Position numbers and translations under genes: made by a program. Below are positions 54,022 through 63,617 of a stretch of DNA of 64,000 nucleotides, in pieces. The notes under the pieces are model-generated. The model did not search any database and was not told the origin of the DNA. It was given only the letters and a program-made list of their open reading frames with translations. The first letter of the stretch is position 1; each line of letters opens with the position of its first letter. The DNA comes from Streptomyces sp. NBC_01231 (GTDB taxonomy: Bacteria; Actinomycetota; Actinomycetes; Streptomycetales; Streptomycetaceae): the NCBI GenBank assembly GCA_035999765.1, contig CP108521.1, positions 7,750,001-7,814,000 of the forward strand. The letters run 5' to 3'.

Positions 54022-54665
54022 GACGCCGCGGCCTCGAGCGAGGCGAGGACCCGGGCGCCGCGGTCGGCTTTGCTGTCCAGGGCGAGCAGCAGCCCCGGCA
54101 CCGCGATGCTCGGCAGGACGTGCGCCCACAGCACGGACAACCTGTGCCCGAGGTCGTCCCGGTCGGCCAGTGCCCGCGACATCAGCTGAATCCCGGTGAA
54201 CGACCCCACCAGCAGCTCCACCGTCTCCCGCGGATCCACCGTGGGCAGCAACTCGCCCTGCGTCCGCGCCCGTTCCAGCAGCGAGGTCAGCCGGTCCGCC
54301 CACTGCCGGAACGGCTCGCCGTGATCGACCCCGGACGGCGTCGCCTGGTCCACCGCCAGCCGTACGCTGCCTCGCAACAGGGCGTTGTTCAACAGCCGTT
54401 GACCGACCACGAAGGTCATGTCGATGGCCTCCTGCAACTTGCAGGGCTGCGGCGGCACGGCCCCGAACGGCACCTGCTCGTCGAGTACCGCCTGGGCGAG
54501 GGACTCCTTGGACGGGAAGTGGAAGTACAGGGCGCCCTTGGTGACGTCGGCCCGTTCCAGCACCATGGCGATGGTGGTGGTGGTGTAGCCGTGCTCGTCG
54601 AAGACCGCGCCCGCCGCTTCCAGAATCACCCTGCGCGTCCTGATGGCGCGCTCCTGTTGTGCCAT
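54018..54665 (-). CDS. ScbR/ArpA-like gamma-butyrolactone receptor (TetR family)
   Basis: GGAGGGG precedes ATG at 54665. The 215-residue length equals ScbR. It has a TetR helix-turn-helix (TTTIAMVLERADVTKGALYFHFPSKE near 31-56) with the ALYFHFPSKE recognition helix end typical of butyrolactone receptors. A C-terminal ligand domain includes the Trp-containing LSVLWAHVLPSI. It probably represses itself and the divergent synthase gene until the butyrolactone builds up. Confidence 0.92.
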   Translation of the reverse strand: MAQQERAIRTRRVILEAAGAVFDEHGYTTTTIAMVLERADVTKGALYFHFPSKESLAQAVLDEQVPFGAVPPQPCKLQEAIDMTFVVGQRLLNNALLRGSVRLAVDQATPSGVDHGEPFRQWADRLTSLLERARTQGELLPTVDPRETVELLVGSFTGIQLMSRALADRDDLGHRLSVLWAHVLPSIAVPGLLLALDSKADRGARVLASLEAAAS

Positions 54666-54755
54666 AAGAGCCCCTCCGCTGCGCCGAGTTGTCCGGTGCC
54701 CGCATTCGTGTGCCGCAGTGGCCCCGATCATAAGGTGCTGGAGTCCGATCTCATT

Positions 54756-54781
54756 GAAAACAAACCGGTCGCCTCGTACTC
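54756..54781. promoter_or_regulatory. Autoregulatory-element-like half site between receptor and synthase genes
   Basis: ACAAACCGGT at 54760-54769 matches the strong half of the butyrolactone-receptor element (ACAAACCGG with a facing CGGTTTGT). The second half is poorly conserved. It sits in the 182-base gap between the ScbR-like start (54665) and the AfsA-like start (54848), where such sites occur in related loci. Confidence 0.6.
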
Positions 54782-54847
54782 TGACGCTCACCGGAGTGGA
54801 CGTTTCACCGTCTGCACATGGCCTTTCGGGGGACCGTAGGGAGAGAC

Positions 54848-55753
54848 ATGCCTCAACCACGGCAACTTGCCGAAACCCCGTCCATGACGGCGACCGTGCC
54901 CCGTCAACTCGTTCACCGCGCGGCGGTCGCGGAGACCTTCCTCACCGGCTGGCACCGGATCGCGGAGCACCGCTTCTCCGTCTCGGCGCAGTGGCCGCGC
55001 GCACACGGTTTACACGTGTCCGCAGACCGGTCCGCGTACGACCCGTTGCTCGTCGTGGAGACGGTGCGGCAGAGCGGAACACTGATCGCGCACGCCGAGT
55101 ACGACGTGCCGCTGGACCACCACTTCGTGCTCCACGAGTTCGATGTGGACACGTTTCCGCAGTACTTGGCCGTGGGAGCGGTCCCCGCCGAGCTGACCGT
55201 GGACGTCGACTTCGTCGACGTCCAGTACCGGGGGCGCCGTCCGGTGGGCGCCCGTTACACGGCTCAGGTGCTGCGGGGCGGGGAACGGGTCGCGACCGCG
55301 ACGCGGGTGGTGTTCACCTGCATAAGCGAGCCCGTCTACCGTCGGCTGCGGGGCGGCCGTACCGCAGCCACCGTGGCTCCCTTTCCACTGCCGCCCGCGC
55401 TGCCGCCCGCCGGCGTGGGCAGGGCGCTGCCCGCGGACGTGGTCCTCGCCCCGTCCGGGCACCCTGGTCGGTGGCAGCTGCGAGTAGATACCGCACACCC
55501 CGTTTTCTTCGACCACCCCCTCGACCATGTCCCCGGCATGCTGCTGCTGGAAGCCGCCCGCCAGGCCGTCAGGGCGCACACCGGCGGCACCCGTTCGCCG
55601 GTGTCGTTCAGGATCACCTTCGATCGATACGCCGAACTGGACGAACCTGCCTGGATCGAGACGGCGGACGGGGCCGGGGGTGCCGTACAAGTCGTGGGGA
55701 GGCAGGGCGATTCGACGGTCTTCGCGTGCACGGTCGACACCGCTGCCTGGTGA
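54848..55753 (+). CDS. AfsA/ScbA-like gamma-butyrolactone synthase
   Basis: GGGAGAG precedes the ATG at 54848. The 301-residue protein has the two AfsA-type hot-dog repeats, with VHRAAVAETFLTGW near 22-35 and a second copy near DHPLDHVPGMLLLEAARQAV around 227-246. It condenses a beta-keto acyl thioester with dihydroxyacetone phosphate, the first step of butyrolactone synthesis. A TTA codon (55010-55012, residue 55) makes translation likely to depend on bldA tRNA. It is divergent from the receptor gene. Confidence 0.92.
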   Translation: MPQPRQLAETPSMTATVPRQLVHRAAVAETFLTGWHRIAEHRFSVSAQWPRAHGLHVSADRSAYDPLLVVETVRQSGTLIAHAEYDVPLDHHFVLHEFDVDTFPQYLAVGAVPAELTVDVDFVDVQYRGRRPVGARYTAQVLRGGERVATATRVVFTCISEPVYRRLRGGRTAATVAPFPLPPALPPAGVGRALPADVVLAPSGHPGRWQLRVDTAHPVFFDHPLDHVPGMLLLEAARQAVRAHTGGTRSPVSFRITFDRYAELDEPAWIETADGAGGAVQVVGRQGDSTVFACTVDTAAW

Positions 55754-55777
55754 GTTATCGTGTACGAGGAACCAGAA

Positions 55778-55799
55778 ACAAACGGCATGCCCCGTTCTT
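55778..55799 (+). promoter_or_regulatory. Butyrolactone autoregulatory-element-like operator before the cprB-like gene
   Basis: ACAAACGG-CATGCC-CCGTTCTT is a 22-bp inverted repeat of the size and half-site type bound by ScbR, ArpA and CprB receptors; 6 of 8 bases pair between the arms. It ends 22 bases before the ATG at 55822, so bound repressor would block transcription or early elongation. Confidence 0.65.
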
Positions 55800-55821
55800 T
55801 CCCGCAGGAGTTGTTCCGTCG

Positions 55822-56469
55822 ATGCCGAGGCAGTTACGCGCCGAGCAGACCCGCTCGACGATCATCACGGCCGCCGCCGACCTGTTCGACCGGCACGGCT
55901 ATGAGGCGACCAGCCTGAGCGACATCGTCGAGCATGCCCAAGTCACCAAAGGCGCCCTCTACTTCCACTTCGCGGCCAAGGAGGACCTGGCCCACGCGAT
56001 CATGGAGTTGCAGTCCCGCGCCTCACGACGGTTGGCGAGCGACGCGGACGGGCGGGGTTACACCTCGCTCGAGTCGCTGATGCGCATCACCTTCGGCATA
56101 GCGCGGCTGTCCGTCGAGGACCCGATTCCCCGGGCCGGCCTCCGCCTGGCCACCGGGGGGGTGCCGGTGCGCCCACCCCTGCGGCACCCCTTCACGGAGT
56201 GGCTGGAGCTCTCCTCCCGCAAACTCCTCGGCGCGGTCAAGGAGTCCGACCTTCATCCGGAGACGGACGTCGACATCGTCGCCCACTCCCTGGTCTGCTT
56301 CTTCGTCGGCACCCGTGTGGTGGGCAGTTCCCTCGAACCCGTGACCCGCCAGCCCCGAAGACTGGCCGAGATGTGGCACATGATGATCCGCGGCATGGTC
56401 CCGGTGCCTCGAAGGGCGCGGTATCTGACCCTGGTCGCGCAGTTGGAGCGGGAGATCAGGACGATGTGA
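55822..56469 (+). CDS. cprB: CprB-like gamma-butyrolactone receptor homologue (TetR family)
   Basis: A 215-residue TetR protein very like the CprB sequence I recall from S. coelicolor: RQLRAEQTRSTIITAAADLFDRHGYEATSL, then VTKGALYFHFAAKEDLAHAI and the C-terminal RRLAEMWHMMIRGMVP. Leu5 is encoded by TTA at 55834-55836, so it is a probable bldA target. AGGAG lies 11 bases before the start. CprB homologues act in antibiotic production and development; the ligand of CprB itself is not settled. Confidence 0.92.
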   Translation: MPRQLRAEQTRSTIITAAADLFDRHGYEATSLSDIVEHAQVTKGALYFHFAAKEDLAHAIMELQSRASRRLASDADGRGYTSLESLMRITFGIARLSVEDPIPRAGLRLATGGVPVRPPLRHPFTEWLELSSRKLLGAVKESDLHPETDVDIVAHSLVCFFVGTRVVGSSLEPVTRQPRRLAEMWHMMIRGMVPVPRRARYLTLVAQLEREIRTM

Positions 56470-56496
56470 CGGGGACGGGGACGGGGACGGGGACGA
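56468..56496 (+). repeat. (GGGGAC)n array with G-quadruplex potential
   Basis: Four to five GGGGAC units follow the cprB-like stop codon directly. Four closely spaced G4 runs on the plus strand could form a quadruplex in the mRNA tail or DNA. Confidence 0.8.
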
Positions 56497-56573
56497 GGGC
56501 GAGGCTCAGGGCTGGGGCGAGTGCGGCGTGAGGCTCCGTCGGCGGCCGAACGCCCCGCGATACGGTGAGGCGC

Positions 56574-57854
56574 ATGCCCGACACCCCGCCGCCCGTGCCC
56601 GTGCCGTCCGCGCCCGTGATCCTCGCCGACGAACCCGGGTCGTTCCCGCACAGCGTGCTCGCCGAGCGGCATCCCGCGATCATCCGGCAGGTACGCGAGG
56701 CCTTCCCGTACGGCCCCGAACAGCACGACGCCCTCGACGCGTTGCTCGCGAGTTGCGTCAAGGGCGTGATCGAACCGCTCCCGGCCCACGCGCACGACCG
56801 TGAACGATGGTCGGCCTGGGGCATGGACGAGTACACCGGCCGCTCCTGGTTCGACGTGCCGTGGCTGTGGTCGGAGAGCCACTTCTATCGCCGACTCCTG
56901 GACGCCGTCGGCTACTTCGGTCCCGGACCCTGGCAGGGCATCGACCCCTTCCGTCCCTTCAAGCTCGCCGAACTCGACTCCCGGGAGACGGGCGAGGAAC
57001 TGGCCGCCCTCGACGACCTCGCCGGCCGCCCGGCGGACGAACAGGCCACCGCCCTGCTGCACGGCTCCCTCTGGGGCAACCGCGCCGACCTCGGTTTCCG
57101 CCTCTCGGACGCCTCAGCCGAGGACAAGGCCGCCGTCCCCAGCCTGGTCGCCGACGACAGTGACACCCTCTGGACCCTGCTCGGAGCGGCAGGAGCGGCA
57201 GGAGCGGCAGGAGCGGCAGGAGCGGCAGGAGGCACCGGCGGGACCGGCGGCACGAAAGGTCCACGAGGATCAGGAAGTGCAGGCACTCTCTGTCTGATCG
57301 CCGACAACGCCGGCCGCGAGCTGATCCCCGACCTGCTGCTCATCGCCCACCTGCTCGCACACGGGCGGATCCGGCGGGCCGTCCTACAGGTCAAGCCGTA
57401 TCCGTACTACGTCTCCGACGCCACCACAGCCGACGTGGTCGACGCGCTGCGCCGGCTGACCCGGGACCCGGGCGAGGCCGCGGCCCACGGGCACCAGCTC
57501 TGGTCCGCCATGGCCGACGGCCGCCTCACGGTCCGCGCGCACCCCTTCTCCTGCGCCCCGCTGCCGTACGCGGACCTGCCCGACGACCTCCGCGAGGAGC
57601 TCGCCGAGGCGGACCTGACGGTCGTCAAGGGCGACCTCAACTACCGCCGCCTGGTGGGTGACCGCCGCCACCCCGCGACCACGCCCTTCGCCGAGGTCAC
57701 CGCTTATTTCCCGGGCCCGGTGGCCTCCCTGCGCACCCTGAAGTCCGACGTGATCACCGGCCTGGACGCGGACACGGAGGCCGCACTGGTCGCCGCGGAG
57801 GGACAGCGCTGGCGCACCAGCGGTACCCATGCCCTGATCCAGGTCAGGCCCTGA
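56574..57854 (+). CDS. ARMT1/DUF89-family damage-control phosphatase-like protein
   Basis: The 426-residue protein has DUF89 features: SWFDVPWLWSESHFYRRLLDA near 93-113, the metal-site-like IADNAGRELIPDLLLIAHLL near 242-261 and VKGDLNYRRLVGD near 350-362. Family members hydrolyse phosphorylated metabolites. A Gly/Ala-rich insertion near 203-235 comes from a DNA repeat. ATG at 56574 is chosen, though its GGTGAGG is only 3 bases away; a GTG at 56565 is the alternative. It lies between cprB-like and geosmin synthase genes. Confidence 0.86.
   Translation: MPDTPPPVPVPSAPVILADEPGSFPHSVLAERHPAIIRQVREAFPYGPEQHDALDALLASCVKGVIEPLPAHAHDRERWSAWGMDEYTGRSWFDVPWLWSESHFYRRLLDAVGYFGPGPWQGIDPFRPFKLAELDSRETGEELAALDDLAGRPADEQATALLHGSLWGNRADLGFRLSDASAEDKAAVPSLVADDSDTLWTLLGAAGAAGAAGAAGAAGGTGGTGGTKGPRGSGSAGTLCLIADNAGRELIPDLLLIAHLLAHGRIRRAVLQVKPYPYYVSDATTADVVDALRRLTRDPGEAAAHGHQLWSAMADGRLTVRAHPFSCAPLPYADLPDDLREELAEADLTVVKGDLNYRRLVGDRRHPATTPFAEVTAYFPGPVASLRTLKSDVITGLDADTEAALVAAEGQRWRTSGTHALIQVRP
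57182..57236 (+). repeat. 9-bp tandem repeat (GGAGCGGCA)n within the ARMT1-like gene
   Basis: Five to six perfect units encode Gly-Ala-Ala repeats, followed by three ggcaccggc/gggaccggc-like units. The period of nine keeps the reading frame, so unit gain or loss would only lengthen or shorten a loop. Confidence 0.9.
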
Positions 57855-57937
57855 GGAGATCCGGGGGGTCGCCTCGGGGCGGGCCACGCGGGGGCGGGCG
57901 GTGCGTACGCCGGATGGCAGGCCGTAGAGCTGATGGC

Positions 57938-57951
57938 GGGTGAATTCACCC
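57938..57951. promoter_or_regulatory. Palindrome GGGTGAATTCACCC upstream of geosmin synthase
   Basis: A perfect 14-bp palindrome centred on GAATTC lies 72 bases before the geosmin synthase ATG, with another TTCAC at 57954-57959 and a TGATCA-like motif after it. The position suits an operator. Confidence 0.5.
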
Positions 57952-58000
57952 TGATTCACGCGATGGTGTGATCATGTCCCGGCGAGTGGATGCCGTAGGA

Positions 58001-60179
<2,179 letters not shown>

Positions 60180-60446
60180 CCCCGGCCCCGGCGAGCCCCA
60201 CGTCCTCGGTGATGTTCCGCGTGAGCTCGCGGGACATCTCGTCGGCTGCCGGCCCCCACCGCGGAGGCGGCGGGGGCCGGCCGCCGATCAGCTCGTCACG
60301 GAACGTAACATCCACCACTGACAACCGGTCCGCGAGTGAGTGCCCGAACCGCCATGGCTTCCCGCCCTTGGCCGCCGGTCAGTCTCACTCGTTCGTGGCT
60401 CGTGGTGCGCCGACGCCCTGGGTAGAGCATCACCCGGAGGCGATCC

Positions 60447-61031
60447 ATGGAACAGACTGCGTTGCGTCCCAAGCCGATGCCCGGCCGGGAACCCGGCGGT
60501 GGCAGGTCCGCTCCCGCCCGGCGTCCGCACGCCGCACGACGGCGGGGCCGGCGGCTGCGGGCCCTGCTGTTCGCCCTGTTCGTCGGGACGGTCCTGGTTC
60601 TGTCCGGGGTCGGTCTGGGCACGGTCGGCGCCCCGGTGATCGGCATGAGCGGACTCGCCGAGCTGCGGCGGCAGGCGGGGCAGGCCGCGGCGGGGGATCA
60701 CGGGAGCCGGTCCGCCTCGGCGCACCCGAGCCCTTCCGTGCACGCGGGCCCCGCTCCGGCGCCCGGCGGCGCGATGCTCGGTCTGGAGGTCGTGGACGCC
60801 AAGAAGGCGGGGGCCCTGGTGGTGGGCGTCCATGTCCCGGGCCCCGGCTACTCCGGCGGCCTGGTGAGGGGGGACGTGCTCCTCGCGTTCGGCCGGAACC
60901 GCGTCGACTCGGCCGCCGACCTCGCACAGGTCGTCACCCGGGCCCGCCCCGGCCAGGAGGTCGTCGTGACCATCCGCCACAAGAGCGGGGGCTACCAGCA
61001 GCTCACGGTCGTCCCCGGCGTCGTCACATGA
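60447..61031 (+). CDS. Single-span membrane protein with PDZ domain
   Basis: The 194-residue protein starts with ATG after CGGAGG. A basic cytosolic N-terminus (to about 38) precedes one span (ALLFALFVGTVLVLSGVGLG near 39-58). An Ala/Ser/Pro linker follows, then a PDZ domain (about 108-192, with GPGYSGGLVRGDVLLAFG). No protease domain is present, unlike HtrA/DegP. It may recruit extracytoplasmic protein C-termini. The 267 bases upstream hold no recognised element. Confidence 0.82.
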   Translation: MEQTALRPKPMPGREPGGGRSAPARRPHAARRRGRRLRALLFALFVGTVLVLSGVGLGTVGAPVIGMSGLAELRRQAGQAAAGDHGSRSASAHPSPSVHAGPAPAPGGAMLGLEVVDAKKAGALVVGVHVPGPGYSGGLVRGDVLLAFGRNRVDSAADLAQVVTRARPGQEVVVTIRHKSGGYQQLTVVPGVVT

Positions 61032-61206
61032 GCACGGCGACTCCCTCCCACGGACAGCCCCCTGGCGGGTCCCCCGCGTTCCGGACGCCGTGCGGTGATC
61101 CTGAGGCATGAGGAAGGCGCGAAAGACGTGACAACCGGCTCGCGCGGCCCCCGCTGTGCGGGCAGGATGCTGCCCGTAGTCCTTTCACCCGCCCAGGGAG
61201 GCCCGG

Positions 61207-62334
61207 ATGACCGGCAGCACGCCCGCGCCCTTCACCGCCGACGACTACGGGGCTCGTATGCGGCGTGCCGCGCGGGCGGCCGGCGACGCGGGACTCGCCG
61301 GGCTCCTGGTGGCGCCGGGGCCGGACCTGGTGTGGCTCACCGGCTACGCGCCCACCGCGGCCACCGAACGGCTCACCTTGCTGGTCCTCGCCCCCGGGCA
61401 GGACCCCGTCCTCGTCGTCCCCACCCTGGAGGCTCCGGACGCGGCGAAGGCCACCGGCGCGCCCGCGTTGACCCTGCGTGACTGGACCGACGGCAAGGAC
61501 CCCTACGCCGTCACCGCGGCTCTCCTCGACGCGAGCGGCCGTTTCGGCATCAGCGACAACGCCTGGGCCCTGCATCTGCTGGGACTGCGGAAGACGCTCC
61601 CGGGAACCTCGTACGCCTCCCTCACCGAGGCCCTGCCGATGCTGCGTGCCGTCAAGGACGCGGCGGAGCTGGAGTTGTTGGCGGCCGCGGGAGCCGCCGC
61701 GGACGCCACGTTCGAGGAGATCCGGAGCGTTCCCTTCGCTGGCCGCGAGGAGTCCGAGATCGCCGCGGACCTCGCCCGGCTGCTGCGCGAACACGGGCAC
61801 GAGCAGGTCGACTTCACCATCGTCGCCTCCGGCCCGAACGGGGCGAACCCGCACCACGAGGTCGGCGACCGGGTCGTCGAGCGCGGCGACATGGTCGTCC
61901 TCGACTTCGGCGGACTCAGGGCCGGCTACGGCTCCGACACCTCCCGCACGGTCCACGTCGGTGAGCCCACCGCCGAGGAGCGCCGGGTGCACGACCTTGT
62001 CCGTGAGGCCCAGGAGGCGGGCTTTCGCGCGGTACGGCCCGGCGTCCCCTGCCAGGAGGTCGACCGGGCCGCCCGCGCGGTCATCGCCGACGCCGGGTAC
62101 GGCGACCACTTCATCCACCGCACCGGACACGGCATCGGCGTCACCACGCACGAGCCGCCGTACATGATCGAGGGGGAGGAGCAGCCCCTGGTGCCGGGCA
62201 TGTGCTTCTCCGTGGAACCCGGCGTCTACCTGCCCGGCCGTTTCGGGGTACGCATCGAGGACATCGTCACCGTGACCGAGGACGGCGGACGCCGCCTCAA
62301 CGTCACGAGCCGGGAGATGGCCATAGTGGACTGA
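61207..62334 (+). CDS. M24 family Xaa-Pro aminopeptidase/dipeptidase
   Basis: CAGGGAGG precedes the ATG. The 375-residue protein has an N-terminal creatinase-like domain (about 10-140) and a pita-bread catalytic domain. Likely metal ligands are Asp in VVLDFGG and SDTSRT (near 232-246), His in HRTGHGIGVTTHE (near 305), and Glu in FSVEPGVY and VRIEDIV. It probably removes N-terminal residues preceding proline or splits X-Pro dipeptides in the cytoplasm. The next gene starts 46 bases on. Confidence 0.92.
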   Translation: MTGSTPAPFTADDYGARMRRAARAAGDAGLAGLLVAPGPDLVWLTGYAPTAATERLTLLVLAPGQDPVLVVPTLEAPDAAKATGAPALTLRDWTDGKDPYAVTAALLDASGRFGISDNAWALHLLGLRKTLPGTSYASLTEALPMLRAVKDAAELELLAAAGAAADATFEEIRSVPFAGREESEIAADLARLLREHGHEQVDFTIVASGPNGANPHHEVGDRVVERGDMVVLDFGGLRAGYGSDTSRTVHVGEPTAEERRVHDLVREAQEAGFRAVRPGVPCQEVDRAARAVIADAGYGDHFIHRTGHGIGVTTHEPPYMIEGEEQPLVPGMCFSVEPGVYLPGRFGVRIEDIVTVTEDGGRRLNVTSREMAIVD

Positions 62335-62380
62335 CGAGCAGCACAAGCCCCCACGTCCCCGACCCGACAGCGGCCCGACC

Positions 62381-63337
62381 ATGACCCAGGCACCGACACC
62401 CACCGCGGACACCGTCCGCCAACTGGTCCGTTCCCTGCTCAAGGACGGCGGGGCCGACGCGTGCGACGCCGCAGCCCTCGAGGTCCGGCCCGTCGTCGCG
62501 GGCGGCGGGCACGCCGCCTGGTGGGTAGGCGCCCGCCATGTGCTGCGCCTCGACGAGGACCGGGAGGCCGCCGTCCGCCGGCGCCGCGAACTGCGCCTGC
62601 GGGACCTGGTGCGCCCCCACCTGCCGGTCGCGGTGCCGACGAGTGTGGCGCGCGGAGAGTGGGCACCCGGGCTCACCTACACGCTGGACACCAGGGTGCC
62701 CGGCGGCTCGGGGGAGGAGCACGACGTGTCCGCCGTCGGCGAGGCCGATCTGGCCGGGCTGCTCACCGGGCTGCGCGAAGTGCCGGTCCGGCAGGCCGAG
62801 ACCCTGGGGGTGCCGCGCACCGCCCCACGCTCCCTGGAGGCCCTGCGCCGGGCGGCCGCGAAGGCCGCCGAACGCCTCGCCGCGGCGGACGAGTTCGACC
62901 CCGCACGCCTGCACCAGTTCGCGCCGACGGCCGCGGTCCAGCTCGCCGCACAGTCCGGCAGCGCCGTCCTCGTCCACCACGACCTCAGGGGCGAGCACCT
63001 CGTGGTCAGCGCGGACGGCCGGGTGCGCGGTGTCCTCGACTGGACCGGCGCCGTCGTCGGCGACCCCGCCGAGGACATCGCAGGCCTCGCGCTCGCCGTC
63101 GGCTCCCCGGCCGCCGTCCGCGCGGCCACCCTCGCCGGCTACGGCGCCCGCCCCTGCCTGCGCGGCCTGTGGCTCGCCCGCTGCGACACCGTCGTGAGCC
63201 TCGCCGCCCGCCTGGACGGCCGCGACGACCGCTCCCTGCCGCTGCTCAGAACCCAGCTGCGGCGCGCCTGGGAGGCCATCCTGCTGGAACGAGTCACCGA
63301 ACTGCGGGACGACGAGGAGGCGGACGGCGCCCTCTAA
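62381..63337 (+). CDS. Aminoglycoside-phosphotransferase-fold (APH) kinase-like protein
   Basis: The 318-residue protein has the APH-type catalytic loop HHDLRGEHLVV near 204-214 and a DFG-equivalent LDWTGAVVGDPAEDIAGL near 223-240. The usual HGDxxxxN has His in place of the magnesium-binding Asn. The N-terminal lobe is compact. The substrate is not clear; resistance cannot be assumed since many family members act on small metabolites. It lies 46 bases after the M24 peptidase gene and is probably co-transcribed. Confidence 0.85.
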   Translation: MTQAPTPTADTVRQLVRSLLKDGGADACDAAALEVRPVVAGGGHAAWWVGARHVLRLDEDREAAVRRRRELRLRDLVRPHLPVAVPTSVARGEWAPGLTYTLDTRVPGGSGEEHDVSAVGEADLAGLLTGLREVPVRQAETLGVPRTAPRSLEALRRAAAKAAERLAAADEFDPARLHQFAPTAAVQLAAQSGSAVLVHHDLRGEHLVVSADGRVRGVLDWTGAVVGDPAEDIAGLALAVGSPAAVRAATLAGYGARPCLRGLWLARCDTVVSLAARLDGRDDRSLPLLRTQLRRAWEAILLERVTELRDDEEADGAL

Positions 63338-63357
63338 CATCCCGCCCGGACTTCTAG

Positions 63358-63612
63358 CCGGTCGATGGAGTCCTGCTCCCTCGGCTGGCGGGCGGCGCCC
63401 GCACCACCCACGCCTCGGTCGCTCCCGGGGACGCCGTCGAGGCGGGCGACGAGTCCCTCGCCTACCGGGCCGTGACGACGGACCCGGGCGCGACCCGCAC
63501 GATCCGCGCCACCGTCGTCCGCGAGGGCGACGTCATCGCGGTCTACCGGACGACCGGCGACGCGGCCCTTCCGACGGCCGTGCTCAGCGCGCAGAACACC
63601 AAGCTCGGCTGA
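63358..63612 (+). pseudogene. Remnant of a lipoprotein or sensor-domain gene (5' end missing)
   Basis: An open frame of about 84 codons ends at TGA 63610-63612, with TAG at 63355 closing it upstream and no usable start codon near its beginning. The encoded end (VIAVYRTTGDAALPTAVLSAQNTKLG) looks like the C-terminus of Streptomyces extracytoplasmic lipoproteins or sensor-domain proteins. Strong coding bias with no start indicates a truncated gene. It stops 5 bases before the convergent treZ stop. Confidence 0.6.
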
Positions 63613-63617
63613 CGGTG

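Noticed and set aside
62381..63337. Naming the APH-fold protein an antibiotic resistance gene
   Set aside because: Only the general kinase fold is visible and the catalytic loop is altered; the context gives no sign of resistance.
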